From Citrobacter rodentium NBRC 105723 = DSM 16636 (GTDB lineage: Bacteria; Pseudomonadota; Gammaproteobacteria; Enterobacterales; Enterobacteriaceae): 64,000 nt of DNA. Each line of letters begins with the position of its first letter. Positions within the stretch are counted from its first letter, which is position 1. A program made the translations under genes and the position numbers. Below the pieces are notes generated by a model, which was not told where the DNA came from, did not search any database, and saw only the letters and a list, made by a program, of their open reading frames with translations. Of this stretch, positions 47,307 to 56,568 are shown piece after piece. The DNA is taken from the NCBI RefSeq assembly GCF_021278985.1, contig NZ_CP082833.1:1-64000 (forward strand), written 5' to 3'.

Positions 47307-48032
47307 TTATTCAGCTTCTACGAAGCTTTCTTCCGCCTGGGAAGCCAGATCCTGAGAACGGCCTTCACGAACGGTTGCAGCTACAGCGCCCAGGTACAGG
47401 CTAACAGCACGGATTGCGTCGTCGTTACCCGGGATAACGAAGTCAACGCCGTCCGGATCGGAGTTGGTATCAACGATAGCAAATACCGGAATACCCAGGT
47501 TGTTTGCTTCTTTGATAGCAATGTGCTCGTGGTCGGCATCGATAACGAACAGAGCGTCCGGCAGACCGCCCATGTCTTTGATACCGCCCAGGCTGTTTTC
47601 CAGTTTCTCAAGCTCACGCGTACGCATCAGCGCTTCTTTCTTGGTCAGCTTTTCGAAAGTACCGTCCTGAGACTGAGTTTCCAGGTCTTTCAGACGTTTG
47701 ATGGACTGACGAACAGTTTTCCAGTTAGTCAGCATACCGCCCAGCCAGCGATGGTTCACGAAGAACTGGTCGCAGCTGTTAGCAGCTTCTTTCACCGCTT
47801 CGCTTGCAGCGCGCTTAGTACCAACGAAAAGGATTTTACCTTTACGAGAAGCAATCTTGTTCAGCTCAGCCAGCGCTTCGTTGAACATCGGTACAGTTTT
47901 CTCAAGGTTGATGATATGAACTTTGTTACGCGCGCCGAAGATGAACGGCTTCATTTTCGGGTTCCAGTAACGGGTCTGGTGACCGAAGTGAACACCAGCC
48001 TTGAGCATGTCGCGCATGGAAACAGTTGCCAT
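47307..48032 (-). CDS. rpsB: 30S ribosomal protein S2
   Basis: A 241-residue small-subunit protein with start at 48032 (MATVSMRDMLKAGVHFGHQ), as in E. coli. The two S2 signatures are present (HFGHQTRYWNPKM and the PDALFVIDADHEHIAIKEA region). The coding start is preceded by an AGAGG site within the long regulated leader. First gene of the block running to accA. Confidence 0.98.
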   Translation of the reverse strand: MATVSMRDMLKAGVHFGHQTRYWNPKMKPFIFGARNKVHIINLEKTVPMFNEALAELNKIASRKGKILFVGTKRAASEAVKEAANSCDQFFVNHRWLGGMLTNWKTVRQSIKRLKDLETQSQDGTFEKLTKKEALMRTRELEKLENSLGGIKDMGGLPDALFVIDADHEHIAIKEANNLGIPVFAIVDTNSDPDGVDFVIPGNDDAIRAVSLYLGAVAATVREGRSQDLASQAEESFVEAE

Positions 48033-48196
48033 GTTTAAAACCTCTATATAAAAGTTGGGGTTATGCCTCCACGTATCCCATATTACCGACCCCGAAGGGC
48101 ACCCCGGAATATGTGCCGATACGTGTGTGTAATTACACAATGTGAGATATGTCGCTTCAGTTCCATTCCGTGCATATTTAATGAAACCGAAGTCCG
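48033..48196 (-). ncRNA. tff: rpsB leader RNA (S2 autoregulatory / t44-tff region)
   Basis: The untranslated leader between the predicted start site and rpsB has a strong hairpin, GGGGTGCCCTTCGGGGTC, and conserved AT-rich arms. In E. coli this region yields the t44/tff RNA and binds S2 to repress rpsB-tsf. Position fits; limits are approximate and the fold was not computed. Confidence 0.55.
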
Positions 48197-48202
48197 GCGC
48201 GC

Positions 48203-48232
48203 TTTATACCACAAATACGTCGCAGACACCAA
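48203..48232 (-). promoter_or_regulatory. rpsB promoter
   Basis: On the minus strand, -35 TTGGTG (48227-48232), an 18-bp spacer and -10 TATAAA (48203-48208) are followed by a GC-rich discriminator, GCGCGCC. This is typical of growth-rate and ppGpp-controlled ribosomal promoters. Confidence 0.7.
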
Positions 48233-48479
48233 TAATTGTTGGCGCTCTGCGCTGAACTGAACGATCAATTTCGTGTTACAGGAAGGCTGCGAATTTTTTG
48301 CATCCCCCGGCGCTGACATGTCGTACGTCGCCGGGGTGAAAAAAGGCAGCCAACGCCCCTGCGGCACGAAAGGCGAAGTTCAGAATGATTCTCAGTTTGG
48401 CAGTGTTGCCCCCGACTGATACCATTGACAGCACTTACACAATTATTGTCGAAATAAACGACGCTGATGGACAGAATTC

Positions 48480-49274
48480 ATGGCTATCTCAATCAAGACC
48501 CCTGAAGAAATCGAAAAAATGCGCGTCGCGGGCCGTCTGGCCGCGGAAGTGCTGGAGATGATCGAACCGTATATCAAACCGGGCGTCAGCACCGGCGAAC
48601 TGGATCGTCTTTGTAACGACTACATCGTCAATGAACAACACGCGATCTCCGCCTGCCTCGGCTACCACGGCTATCCGAAATCCGTCTGCATCTCCATTAA
48701 CGAAGTGGTGTGCCACGGGATCCCGGACGATGCCAAACTGCTGAAAGACGGCGACATTGTTAACATCGACGTTACGGTGATCAAAGACGATTACCACGGC
48801 GACACCTCGAAAATGTTTATCGTCGGTAAACCAACCATTCTCGGCGAACGTCTGTGCCGCGTCACCCAGGAGAGCCTGTATCTGGCCCTGCGCATGGTGA
48901 AACCGGGCATCCGTCTGCGCACCCTGGGCGCGGCGATTCAGAAGTATGCAGAAGGCGAAGGTTTCTCCGTCGTGCGCGAGTACTGCGGACACGGTATCGG
49001 TCGCGGCTTCCACGAGGAGCCGCAGGTGCTGCATTACGACGCGGATGACGGCGGCGTGGTGTTGCAACCGGGCATGACTTTTACCATTGAACCGATGCTG
49101 AACGCCGGTGATTACCGCATCCGCACCATGAAGGACGGCTGGACGGTAAAAACCAAAGACAGAAGCTTGTCTGCGCAGTACGAGCATACTATTGTGGTGA
49201 CTGAAAACGGCTGCGAAATTCTGACGTTACGCAAGGATGACGCCATCCCGGCGATCATCACGCACGACGAATAA
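48480..49274 (+). CDS. map: Methionine aminopeptidase
   Basis: A 264-residue type I enzyme that removes the initiator methionine from nascent proteins. The five metal ligands of the family fit the sequence: the Asp residues of NIDVTV and HGDTSK (97, 108), His in CGHGIGRGFHE (171), and Glu in FTIEPML (204) and YEHTIV (235). Length equals E. coli. Divergent from rpsB, which fits its role in translation. Confidence 0.98.
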   Translation: MAISIKTPEEIEKMRVAGRLAAEVLEMIEPYIKPGVSTGELDRLCNDYIVNEQHAISACLGYHGYPKSVCISINEVVCHGIPDDAKLLKDGDIVNIDVTVIKDDYHGDTSKMFIVGKPTILGERLCRVTQESLYLALRMVKPGIRLRTLGAAIQKYAEGEGFSVVREYCGHGIGRGFHEEPQVLHYDADDGGVVLQPGMTFTIEPMLNAGDYRIRTMKDGWTVKTKDRSLSAQYEHTIVVTENGCEILTLRKDDAIPAIITHDE

Positions 49275-49280
49275 CTTTTT

Positions 49281-49363
49281 TGCCTGATGGCGTAGTCGCT
49301 TGTCAGGCCTGGAAATGGCAGTATTCCCTGGGCCGGATAAGGCGCTTTCGCCGCTATCCGGCT
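49281..49363. repeat. REP-like pair between map and glnD
   Basis: TGCCTGATGGCGTAG...TGTCAGGCCT is followed by GGCCGGATAAGGCGCTTTCG...CGCTATCCGGC and TTTTT. The second hairpin with its T-run could also act as the map terminator. Confidence 0.75.
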
Positions 49364-49382
49364 TTTTAATGGGTGGCGCACA

Positions 49383-52055
49383 ATGAACACACTTCCTGAA
49401 CAGCACGCGAATACGGCACTTCCCACCCTTCCCGGCCAGCCGCAAAACCCCGGCGCCTGGCCGCGCGACGATCTCACCATCAGCGGGATCAAATCCCACA
49501 TCGATACTTTTCAGCAGTGGCTGGGCGACGCCTTTGACGGCGGAGTCTCCGCCGAGCAGCTTATTGAAGCCCGCACCGAATTTATTGACCAGCTGTTGCA
49601 GCGCCTGTGGATTGAGGCCGGGTTCGGCCAGATTGCCGATCTGGCGCTGGTGGCGGTCGGCGGCTACGGGCGCGGCGAACTGCACCCGCTTTCCGACATC
49701 GATCTGCTGATCTTAAGCCGCAAAAAACTACCCGATGCGCAGGCGCAAAAAGTGGGAGAACTGCTGACGCTGCTGTGGGACGTCAGGCTGGAGGTCGGGC
49801 ACAGCGTGCGCACCCTGGAAGAGTGTCTGCTGGAAGGGCTGTCGGATCTGACTGTCGCCACCAACCTGATAGAAACCCGGCTGCTGATTGGCGACGTGGC
49901 GCTGTTCCTTGAACTGCAAAAACACATTTTCAGCGAAGGCTTCTGGCCGTCTGATAAGTTTTACGCCGCGAAAGTGGAGGAACAAAACCAGCGCCACCAG
50001 CGCTATCACGGCACCAGCTATAACCTCGAGCCGGACATCAAAAGCAGCCCTGGCGGCCTGCGCGACATCCACACGCTACAGTGGGTCGCCCGCCGCCATT
50101 TTGGCGCCACTTCGCTCGATGAAATGGTCGGCTTCGGCTTTTTAACCCAGGCCGAGCGCGCCGAACTGAATGAGTGTCTGCACATTCTCTGGCGCATCCG
50201 CTTTGCGCTGCATCTGGTGGTAAGCCGTTACGATAACCGCCTGCTGTTTGACCGTCAGCTCAGCGTCGCCCAACGCCTTAACTACAGCGGCGAAGGCAAC
50301 GAACCGGTCGAGCGGATGATGAAGGATTACTTCCGGGTAACGCGCCGGGTCAGCGAGCTGAACCAGATGCTGCTCCAGCTGTTTGACGAAGCGATCCTTG
50401 CCCTCCCCGCCGACGAAAAGCCGCGCCCAATCGACGACGATTTCCAGCTGCGCGGCACGCTGATCGACCTGCGCCACGACGATCTGTTTATCCGCGAACC
50501 GGAAGCGATCCTGCGCATGTTTTACACCATGGTGCGTAACAGCGCGATCACCGGGATCTACTCCACCACCCTGCGTCATCTGCGCCATGCCCGACGCCAC
50601 CTGAACCAGCCACTGTGCTACATTCCGGAAGCGCGCTCGCTGTTCCTCAGCATGTTGCGTCACCCCGGCGCCATCAGCCGCGGGCTGCTGCCGATGCATC
50701 GTCACAGCGTGCTGTGGGCCTATATGCCGCAGTGGTCGCACATTGTCGGACAGATGCAGTTTGACCTGTTCCACGCTTATACGGTGGACGAACACACCAT
50801 TCGCGTGATGCTGAAGCTGGAAAGCTTCGCCAGAGAAGAGACGCGCCAGCGCCACCCGCTGTGCGTGGATCTCTGGCCGCGCCTGCGCCAGCCGGAGCTG
50901 ATCTTCATCGCCGCGCTGTTCCACGATATCGCCAAAGGACGCGGCGGCGACCACTCGGTGCTTGGCGCTCAGGACGTGCTCAAATTCGCCGAACTGCACG
51001 GGCTGAACTCACGGGAGACACAGCTGGTCGCATGGCTGGTGCGTCAGCATCTGCTGATGTCGGTTACCGCCCAGCGCCGCGATATTCAGGATCCGGAAGT
51101 TATTAAGCAGTTCGCCGAAGAGGTACAGACCGAGCACCGCCTGCGCTTTCTGGTCTGCCTGACGGTGGCGGATATCTGCGCCACCAACGAAACGCTGTGG
51201 AACAGCTGGAAGCAAAGCCTGCTGCGCGAACTGTACTTCGCCACGGAAAAACAGCTGCGTCGGGGAATGCAGAATACGCCGGATATGCGCGAGCGTGTGC
51301 GCCATCATCAGCTTCAGGCGCTGGCGCTGCTGCGGATGGATAATATTGATGAAGCGGCGCTGCATCATATCTGGTCGCGCTGTCGCGCCAACTATTTTGT
51401 CCGCCACAGCCCAAACCAGCTGGCCTGGCACGCCCGCCATCTGCTACAGCATGACCTGAGCAAGCCGTTAATTTTGCTCAGCCCGCAGGCGACGCGCGGC
51501 GGAACGGAAATTTTCATCTGGAGCCCGGACCGGCCATACCTGTTCGCCGCGGTCTGCGCTGAACTGGACAGGCGTAACCTGAGCGTCCACGATGCGCAAA
51601 TTTTCACCACCCGCGACGGCATGGCGATGGATACGTTTATCGTGCTGGAGCCGGACGGTAGCCCGCTGTCATCCGATCGGCATGAAGCGATCCGCTTCGG
51701 GCTGGAGCAGGCGATCACCCAGCGCAGCTGGCAGCCGCCGCAGCCGCGTCGTCAACCGGCAAAATTGCGTCATTTTACCGTCGATACCGAAGTGACCTTC
51801 CTGCCGACGCATACCGACCGAAAATCGTTCCTCGAGCTGATCGCCCTCGACCAGCCCGGACTGCTGGCACGGGTCGGGCAAATTTTTGCCGATCTGGGAA
51901 TTTCGCTTCATGGCGCCCGAATTACAACCATTGGCGAGCGAGTAGAAGATTTATTCATAATCGCCACCGCGGACCGGCGTGCGCTTAATAATGAGCTGCA
52001 GCAGGAAGTGCATCAACGGTTGACAGAGGCCCTCAATCCAAACGATAAAGGGTAG
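49383..52055 (+). CDS. glnD: Bifunctional uridylyltransferase / uridylyl-removing enzyme GlnD
   Basis: An 890-residue nitrogen sensor that adds UMP to, or removes it from, PII proteins GlnB and GlnK in response to glutamine. The nucleotidyltransferase motif GGYGRGELHPLSDIDLL is near residue 100. The HD phosphohydrolase motif FHDIAKGRGGDHS is near 513. Two C-terminal ACT domains bind glutamine (second one: SFLELIALDQPGLLARVGQI). Length equals E. coli. It is 30 bp before dapD. Confidence 0.98.
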   Translation: MNTLPEQHANTALPTLPGQPQNPGAWPRDDLTISGIKSHIDTFQQWLGDAFDGGVSAEQLIEARTEFIDQLLQRLWIEAGFGQIADLALVAVGGYGRGELHPLSDIDLLILSRKKLPDAQAQKVGELLTLLWDVRLEVGHSVRTLEECLLEGLSDLTVATNLIETRLLIGDVALFLELQKHIFSEGFWPSDKFYAAKVEEQNQRHQRYHGTSYNLEPDIKSSPGGLRDIHTLQWVARRHFGATSLDEMVGFGFLTQAERAELNECLHILWRIRFALHLVVSRYDNRLLFDRQLSVAQRLNYSGEGNEPVERMMKDYFRVTRRVSELNQMLLQLFDEAILALPADEKPRPIDDDFQLRGTLIDLRHDDLFIREPEAILRMFYTMVRNSAITGIYSTTLRHLRHARRHLNQPLCYIPEARSLFLSMLRHPGAISRGLLPMHRHSVLWAYMPQWSHIVGQMQFDLFHAYTVDEHTIRVMLKLESFAREETRQRHPLCVDLWPRLRQPELIFIAALFHDIAKGRGGDHSVLGAQDVLKFAELHGLNSRETQLVAWLVRQHLLMSVTAQRRDIQDPEVIKQFAEEVQTEHRLRFLVCLTVADICATNETLWNSWKQSLLRELYFATEKQLRRGMQNTPDMRERVRHHQLQALALLRMDNIDEAALHHIWSRCRANYFVRHSPNQLAWHARHLLQHDLSKPLILLSPQATRGGTEIFIWSPDRPYLFAAVCAELDRRNLSVHDAQIFTTRDGMAMDTFIVLEPDGSPLSSDRHEAIRFGLEQAITQRSWQPPQPRRQPAKLRHFTVDTEVTFLPTHTDRKSFLELIALDQPGLLARVGQIFADLGISLHGARITTIGERVEDLFIIATADRRALNNELQQEVHQRLTEALNPNDKG

Positions 52056-52085
52056 TGTGTTTATTTATAGGGAAAGAGTTTAACA

Positions 52086-52910
52086 ATGCAGCAGTTACAG
52101 AACGTTATTGAGACCGCTTTTGAGCGCCGCGCCGAGATCACGCCGGCCAATGTGGATACCGTAACCCGTGAAGCAGTGAATCAGGTGATCTCTCTGCTGG
52201 ACTCCGGCGCACTGCGTGTCGCAGAAAAAATTGACGGCCAGTGGGTGACACACCAGTGGCTGAAAAAAGCGGTCCTGCTCTCTTTCCGGATTAACGATAA
52301 CCAGGTTATCGACGGCGCGGAAAGCCGCTACTTCGATAAAGTGCCGATGAAATTCGCCGACTATGATGAAGCGCGCTTTCAGAAAGAAGGTTTCCGCGTG
52401 GTGCCGCCAGCGGCGGTCCGTCAGGGCGCGTTTATCGCCCGCAACACGGTGCTGATGCCCTCCTATGTCAACATTGGCGCTTATGTGGATGAAGGAACGA
52501 TGGTGGACACCTGGGCGACCGTCGGCTCCTGCGCGCAGATTGGTAAAAACGTTCACCTCTCCGGCGGCGTCGGCATCGGTGGCGTACTGGAGCCGTTGCA
52601 GGCCAACCCGACCATCATTGAAGACCACTGCTTCATCGGCGCGCGTTCGGAAGTGGTGGAAGGCGTTATCGTGGAAGAGGGTTCGGTCATTTCGATGGGC
52701 GTTTATATCGGTCAGAGCACCCGTATTTACGATCGCGAAACCGGCGAAGTGCATTATGGCCGCGTGCCGGCGGGTTCGGTTGTCGTTTCCGGCAACCTGC
52801 CGTCCAAAGATGGCAAATACAGCCTGTACTGCGCGGTGATTGTGAAAAAAGTCGACGCCAAAACGCGCGGCAAAGTGGGCATCAACGAATTATTGCGCAC
52901 CATCGACTGA
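52086..52910 (+). CDS. dapD: Tetrahydrodipicolinate N-succinyltransferase
   Basis: A 274-residue trimeric left-handed beta-helix enzyme in the succinylase branch of lysine and diaminopimelate synthesis. Hexapeptide repeats run from about 105 to 215 (VNIGAYVDEGTMVDTWATVG, IGGVLEPLQ). The C-terminal KRGKVGINELLRTID-type end is present. A terminator follows at once. Intact. Confidence 0.98.
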   Translation: MQQLQNVIETAFERRAEITPANVDTVTREAVNQVISLLDSGALRVAEKIDGQWVTHQWLKKAVLLSFRINDNQVIDGAESRYFDKVPMKFADYDEARFQKEGFRVVPPAAVRQGAFIARNTVLMPSYVNIGAYVDEGTMVDTWATVGSCAQIGKNVHLSGGVGIGGVLEPLQANPTIIEDHCFIGARSEVVEGVIVEEGSVISMGVYIGQSTRIYDRETGEVHYGRVPAGSVVVSGNLPSKDGKYSLYCAVIVKKVDAKTRGKVGINELLRTID

Positions 52911-52921
52911 CAGCGGTTTTG

Positions 52922-52948
52922 AAAAAGCGGGCTTAGCCCGCTTTTTTT
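52922..52948 (+). terminator. dapD terminator
   Basis: A 10-bp A/T-bounded stem, AAAAAGCGGGC / GCCCGCTTTTT, with a TTA loop and seven T. Confidence 0.92.
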
Positions 52949-53020
52949 GTCTCTGTGAGTGGCGAAAACGGGGCTTTTCATTAATTATTCATAGGTTATG
53001 TTGCGATTAAGGGTACCGCT

Positions 53021-53407
53021 ATGTACGACAATCTGAAAAGTCTGGGCATTACTAATCCTGAAGAAATCGATCGTTACAGCCTGCGGCAAGAAGCCAACAA
53101 CGATATCCTGAAAATCTATTTCCAGAAGGATCGGGGCGAATTTTTTGCCAAAAGCGTGAAGTTTAAATATCCGCGCCAGCGTAAAACCGTGGTCGCCGAC
53201 GGCGTCGGACAGGGCTACAAAGAGGTGCAGGAGATCAGCCCTAATCTGCGTTATGTCATCGACGAACTGGATCAGATCTGCCAGCGCGATCGCAGCGAAG
53301 TCGATCTGAAGCGCAAGATCCTCGACGACTTACGCCATCTGGAAAGCGTGGTGGCGAATAAGATCACGGAAATCGAAGCCGATCTGGAAAAACTGACGCG
53401 TAAATAA
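53021..53407 (+). CDS. yaeH: UPF0325 family protein YaeH
   Basis: A 128-residue conserved enterobacterial protein, nearly identical to E. coli YaeH. It is highly charged and mostly helical in appearance, with a C-terminal coiled-coil-like segment (ILDDLRHLESVVANKITEIE). Function unknown; no catalytic motif is seen. It stands alone after the dapD terminator. Confidence 0.92.
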   Translation: MYDNLKSLGITNPEEIDRYSLRQEANNDILKIYFQKDRGEFFAKSVKFKYPRQRKTVVADGVGQGYKEVQEISPNLRYVIDELDQICQRDRSEVDLKRKILDDLRHLESVVANKITEIEADLEKLTRK

Positions 53408-53716
53408 GCGATTGTTACCGAATGGCGGCGTAGCTATCTCTTTCGTTCACTGGTCTGAGAGTCCCCCCAGGCCTGCTCACCATTGCCGGATGGCGACGCA
53501 AGCGTCTTATCCGGCCTACAAAACATCACAGTCCGTAGGCCTGATAAGCGCAGCGCCATCAGGCAAAATACCCCATCAACAAACACGTTCTCAGTCCCCA
53601 GGTCTGATAAGCGTAGCGCCATCAGGCAAAATCCCCCATCAACAAACACGTTCTCAGTCCCCAGGCCTGATAAGCGCAGCGCCATCAGGCAAAATGCCCC
53701 ATCAACAAACACGTTC
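53408..53716. other. yaeH-cdaR intergenic region, REP and tandem repeats
   Basis: This 309-bp gap between convergent genes holds a REP unit (53484-53519) and three direct 63-bp repeats up to the cdaR stop. Because 63 is divisible by three, both strands show repetitive open frames here, but none has a start context or family match. No gene is called. Confidence 0.8.
53484..53519. repeat. REP element
   Basis: The sequence runs from TGCCGGATGGCGACGC to CGTCTTATCCGGCCTA, a classic REP palindrome with GCG-rich arms. Confidence 0.88.
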
Positions 53717-53717
53717 T
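53529..53717. repeat. Three tandem 63-bp REP-containing repeats
   Basis: Units start at 53529, 53592 and 53655. Each holds a REP-like arm (CCTGATAAGCGCAGCGCCA then TCAGGCAAAAT) and a fixed tail, CCCCATCAACAAACACGTTC. Units 2 and 3 differ at only a few positions, suggesting recent expansion. The last unit runs into the cdaR stop codon. Confidence 0.93.
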
Positions 53718-54874
53718 CAGCGCTGCTCATCCAGTTGCAGCGCCACGTACAGTAATAATCTGTCGTCGAAATTGCCCAAATCCAGCCCGGTCAGTTCAGA
53801 AATGCGGTTCAGGCGGTACTCCAGGGTGTTACGGTGAATAAACAGCGCCTTCGAGGTCGCCAGCGGCTGCACGTTATGCCGGAACCATGCCGTCAGCGTC
53901 CGGCGCAGCAGACCGTTATTGTCCATCGCCTTCAGCCTTGTGAGAGGACGCGCCAGTTCGTTGGCCTGCCAGCCGCCGCGCAGGCTGTCGAGCAGCACCG
54001 GCAGCATCAGATCCTGATAAAAATAGCTGCGGCTTTCCGGCATCCGCTGCTTGCCGACCATCATCGTGGTGCGGGCGGTGCGGTACGAACGGGCAATACT
54101 GCCCGGACCGGTAAAGTAATTGCCCAACGCGACGCGAAAACGCAGTTGCCCGTTCTCTTTCATCCGCGAAATGAGCTGCTCCACGCGCTTGCGGTGATCT
54201 TCCGCATCCCAGCGGCCAAACTGATTCAGCGCCGGTTTCAGCACCACCATCTCGGTGAGAGACACAATCGCGATCAGGTTATTGCGTTCAGGGGTGGTCA
54301 GCGCGTTCTGTAACTGTTGCAGCTCCGCCATCGCGCTGTCGACGCCAAGCTGGCCGCTGTCGACCTCTACCACCGCCACAACGCGCGGCTGGTTGAGATC
54401 GATGCCCAGTCGCTGCGCCCACTCGGTCAGCGCCGGGGTGTTCTCCTCCGCCTGGATCAGGTTCATTACCAGCTCTTCGCGCAGGCGGCTGTCCTGGGCC
54501 AGCAGGTGCATCAGACGCGACTGCTCAAGCATCATCTCTGCCGTCATGCACACCAGTTCGCCGTATTTGCGCAGATGCTCCGGCTCGCCGGTTAAGCCGA
54601 TAACGCCAACGATCTCCCCTTCCAGACGCAGCGGCAGGTTGATCCCCTGACGCACGCCGTGCAGATGCCGCGCCACCGCGTCATCAATATCCACCACGCG
54701 TCCCTGAGAGAGCACCAGCAGCGCGCCTTCGTGCAATTCACCAATACGCTCGCGATCGCCGCTGCCGATAATACGTCCACGGGCATCCATTACGTTGATA
54801 TTGGTATCGATAATGCGCATCGTGCGCGCCACGATATCCTGCGCCATTTTGGTATCAAGGTGCCAGCCAGCCAT
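53717..54874 (-). CDS. cdaR: Carbohydrate diacid regulator CdaR
   Basis: A 385-residue transcription activator of glucarate, galactarate and glycerate use in E. coli (formerly sdaR). The N-terminal sugar-diacid recognition domain is about 1-135 (VMDARGRIIGSGDRERIGEL). A C-terminal PucR-type helix-turn-helix (ALFIHRNTLEYRLNRISELT) follows. Length equals E. coli. Its stop overlaps the tandem repeat array by one base. Confidence 0.96.
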   Translation of the reverse strand: MAGWHLDTKMAQDIVARTMRIIDTNINVMDARGRIIGSGDRERIGELHEGALLVLSQGRVVDIDDAVARHLHGVRQGINLPLRLEGEIVGVIGLTGEPEHLRKYGELVCMTAEMMLEQSRLMHLLAQDSRLREELVMNLIQAEENTPALTEWAQRLGIDLNQPRVVAVVEVDSGQLGVDSAMAELQQLQNALTTPERNNLIAIVSLTEMVVLKPALNQFGRWDAEDHRKRVEQLISRMKENGQLRFRVALGNYFTGPGSIARSYRTARTTMMVGKQRMPESRSYFYQDLMLPVLLDSLRGGWQANELARPLTRLKAMDNNGLLRRTLTAWFRHNVQPLATSKALFIHRNTLEYRLNRISELTGLDLGNFDDRLLLYVALQLDEQR

Positions 54875-54980
54875 AAACCCTCCTGTGAGCAGAGCTCAAG
54901 GATAAGGAAGTTCGCCGGACACAACATTGTGCAAATGCACAAAGCAGAGAGAATATGTATGGAGTTGTGGGAAATATCAC

Positions 54981-55011
54981 AAAAACATGCCCTTCCCTGT
55001 CCGGGAAGGGC
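54981..55011 (-). terminator. degP terminator
   Basis: A 9-bp stem, GCCCTTCCC / GGGAAGGGC, with loop GGACA is followed on the minus strand by ATGTTTTTG. Confidence 0.85.
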
Positions 55012-55023
55012 GTTAAGAAGGGA

Positions 55024-56439
55024 TTACTGCATCAGCAGGTAGATGGAACTGTCGCCACGCTGGATATTCAGCGCAAGCACGGACGGCTTGCTGTCGAGGA
55101 TCTTGCGCAGCTCGGCGATGTTTTTCACGCGCTGCTGGTTCGCGCCGACAATCACATCGCCTTTCTTCAGGCCAATCTGCGCCGCCGGAGAATTCGCTTT
55201 CACGTTATTCACCACCACGCCTTTATCCTGACCCTTGTTGCTCATTTCCGCGCCTTCAATGCCGCTGAAGATAGAGCTGGAGTCAACCTGATTCTGGCTG
55301 CTCTGCTGCAGTTCCAGATTCACCGTCACCGGCTTACCATCGCGCAGCAGGCCAAGCGTGATTTTGCTGCCGACCGGCATGGTGCCGACCTGGGCACGCA
55401 GCGCGGCGAAGCTGCTGATCGGCTTACCGTTCAGCGAAGTAATCACGTCGCCAGCTTTAATCCCCGCCTTCGCCGCCGAAGAGTTCGGCATTACCTGGCT
55501 GACAAACGCGCCGCGCTGGGCGTCAACCTTCATCGCTTTCGCCAGTTCAGAGTTCAGTTCGGTGCCCATAATACCCAGCTCGCCGCGTTTCACCTGGCCG
55601 AATTCGACCATCTGCGCGGTCAGGTTTTTCACCATATTGCTCGGGATAGCAAAGCCGATGCCGATGTTGCCGCCGTCCGGCGCGAGGATCGCGGTGTTAA
55701 TGCCGATCAGTTCCCCGTTCAGGTTAACCAGCGCGCCGCCGGAGTTACCGCGGTTAATCGCGGCGTCGGTCTGAATGAAGTTTTCATAGTTTTCCGCGTT
55801 CAGGCCGCTACGGCCCAGCGCAGAGACGATACCGGAAGTCACGGTTTCGCCCAGGCCAAACGGGTTGCCGATGGCGACGGTGTAGTCGCCGACGCGCAGC
55901 GTGTCGGAGTCGGCGAGCTTAATCGCCGTCAGGTTTTTCGGATCCTGAATCTGGATTAAGGCAATATCGGAACGCGGATCTTTGCCGACCACTTTGGCGT
56001 CGAATTTGCGGCCATCGCTCAGCTGTACTTTAATGACCGTGGCGTTGTCCACCACGTGGTTATTGGTGACGACGTAGCCCTTCGCGGCGTCAATGATCAC
56101 GCCGGAACCCAGCGCCATAAACTTCTGCTGTTGTCCGCCGCCCTGGCCGCCCTGACAGAACGGGGAGCTCTGGAACGGAGAACCCTCCTGGCAGAACGGC
56201 GAATCATCACCAAAGAACTGCTGGAAGTTACGCGGCATCCGCGGGGTGTTTACGGTTGTGCTACCTTCAACGTTAATGCTGACCACCGATGGCATCACTT
56301 TTTCGAGCATCGGCGCCAGGCTTGGCATCTGCTGAGAAGTCGTCGCTGAGGCAGTCTCAGCGGCGGTGGCAGAAAGCGGAGATAACGCCAAACCTAAACT
56401 CAGAGCCAGTGCACTCATTGCTAACGTGGTTTTTTTCAT
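55024..56439 (-). CDS. degP: Periplasmic serine protease and chaperone DegP
   Basis: A 471-residue HtrA protease that degrades or shelters misfolded envelope proteins. A signal peptide of about 26 residues ends near SATAAE. The catalytic triad is His in VTNNHVVDNA, Asp in RSDIALIQI and Ser in NRGNSGGALVN, with two C-terminal PDZ domains. The Q-linker (CQEGSPFQSSPFCQGGQGGG) keeps the loop cysteines. Slightly shorter than E. coli (474). A sigma-E promoter lies upstream. Confidence 0.98.
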   Translation of the reverse strand: MKKTTLAMSALALSLGLALSPLSATAAETASATTSQQMPSLAPMLEKVMPSVVSINVEGSTTVNTPRMPRNFQQFFGDDSPFCQEGSPFQSSPFCQGGQGGGQQQKFMALGSGVIIDAAKGYVVTNNHVVDNATVIKVQLSDGRKFDAKVVGKDPRSDIALIQIQDPKNLTAIKLADSDTLRVGDYTVAIGNPFGLGETVTSGIVSALGRSGLNAENYENFIQTDAAINRGNSGGALVNLNGELIGINTAILAPDGGNIGIGFAIPSNMVKNLTAQMVEFGQVKRGELGIMGTELNSELAKAMKVDAQRGAFVSQVMPNSSAAKAGIKAGDVITSLNGKPISSFAALRAQVGTMPVGSKITLGLLRDGKPVTVNLELQQSSQNQVDSSSIFSGIEGAEMSNKGQDKGVVVNNVKANSPAAQIGLKKGDVIVGANQQRVKNIAELRKILDSKPSVLALNIQRGDSSIYLLMQ

Positions 56440-56484
56440 GTGTTTCAGTCTCGATTAACAGATAACGCAAAATTGCTGTGTACC

Positions 56485-56511
56485 TCAGATTCATTTTATA
56501 ACGCGAAGTTC
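56485..56511 (-). promoter_or_regulatory. Sigma-E promoter of degP
   Basis: On the minus strand, GAACTT (56506-56511), a 16-bp spacer and TCTGA (56485-56489) match the sigma-E consensus and the known E. coli degP promoter. A GTAAA sequence further upstream may be part of a CpxR site, but its second half is poor. Confidence 0.88.
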
Positions 56512-56568
56512 CGGACGAAAGTTTATGGAAAAGGTAAAATTTTATTGTCCGTCTTTACAAAACTTACT

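Larger units (their letters stand above)
48033..48479. other. Divergent rpsB-map intergenic region
   Basis: A 447-bp gap between divergent genes. The rpsB side holds the leader RNA and promoter. The map side holds a large hairpin, CCCCGGCG / CGCCGGGG (about 48306-48337), followed on the plus strand by TGAAAAAAGG. The map promoter was not fixed. No protein gene seen. Confidence 0.6.

Noticed and set aside
53434..53755. Repetitive 21-residue-unit open frames on both strands near cdaR
   Set aside because: They arise because the 63-bp tandem repeat is a multiple of three. No ribosome site or homologue is visible.
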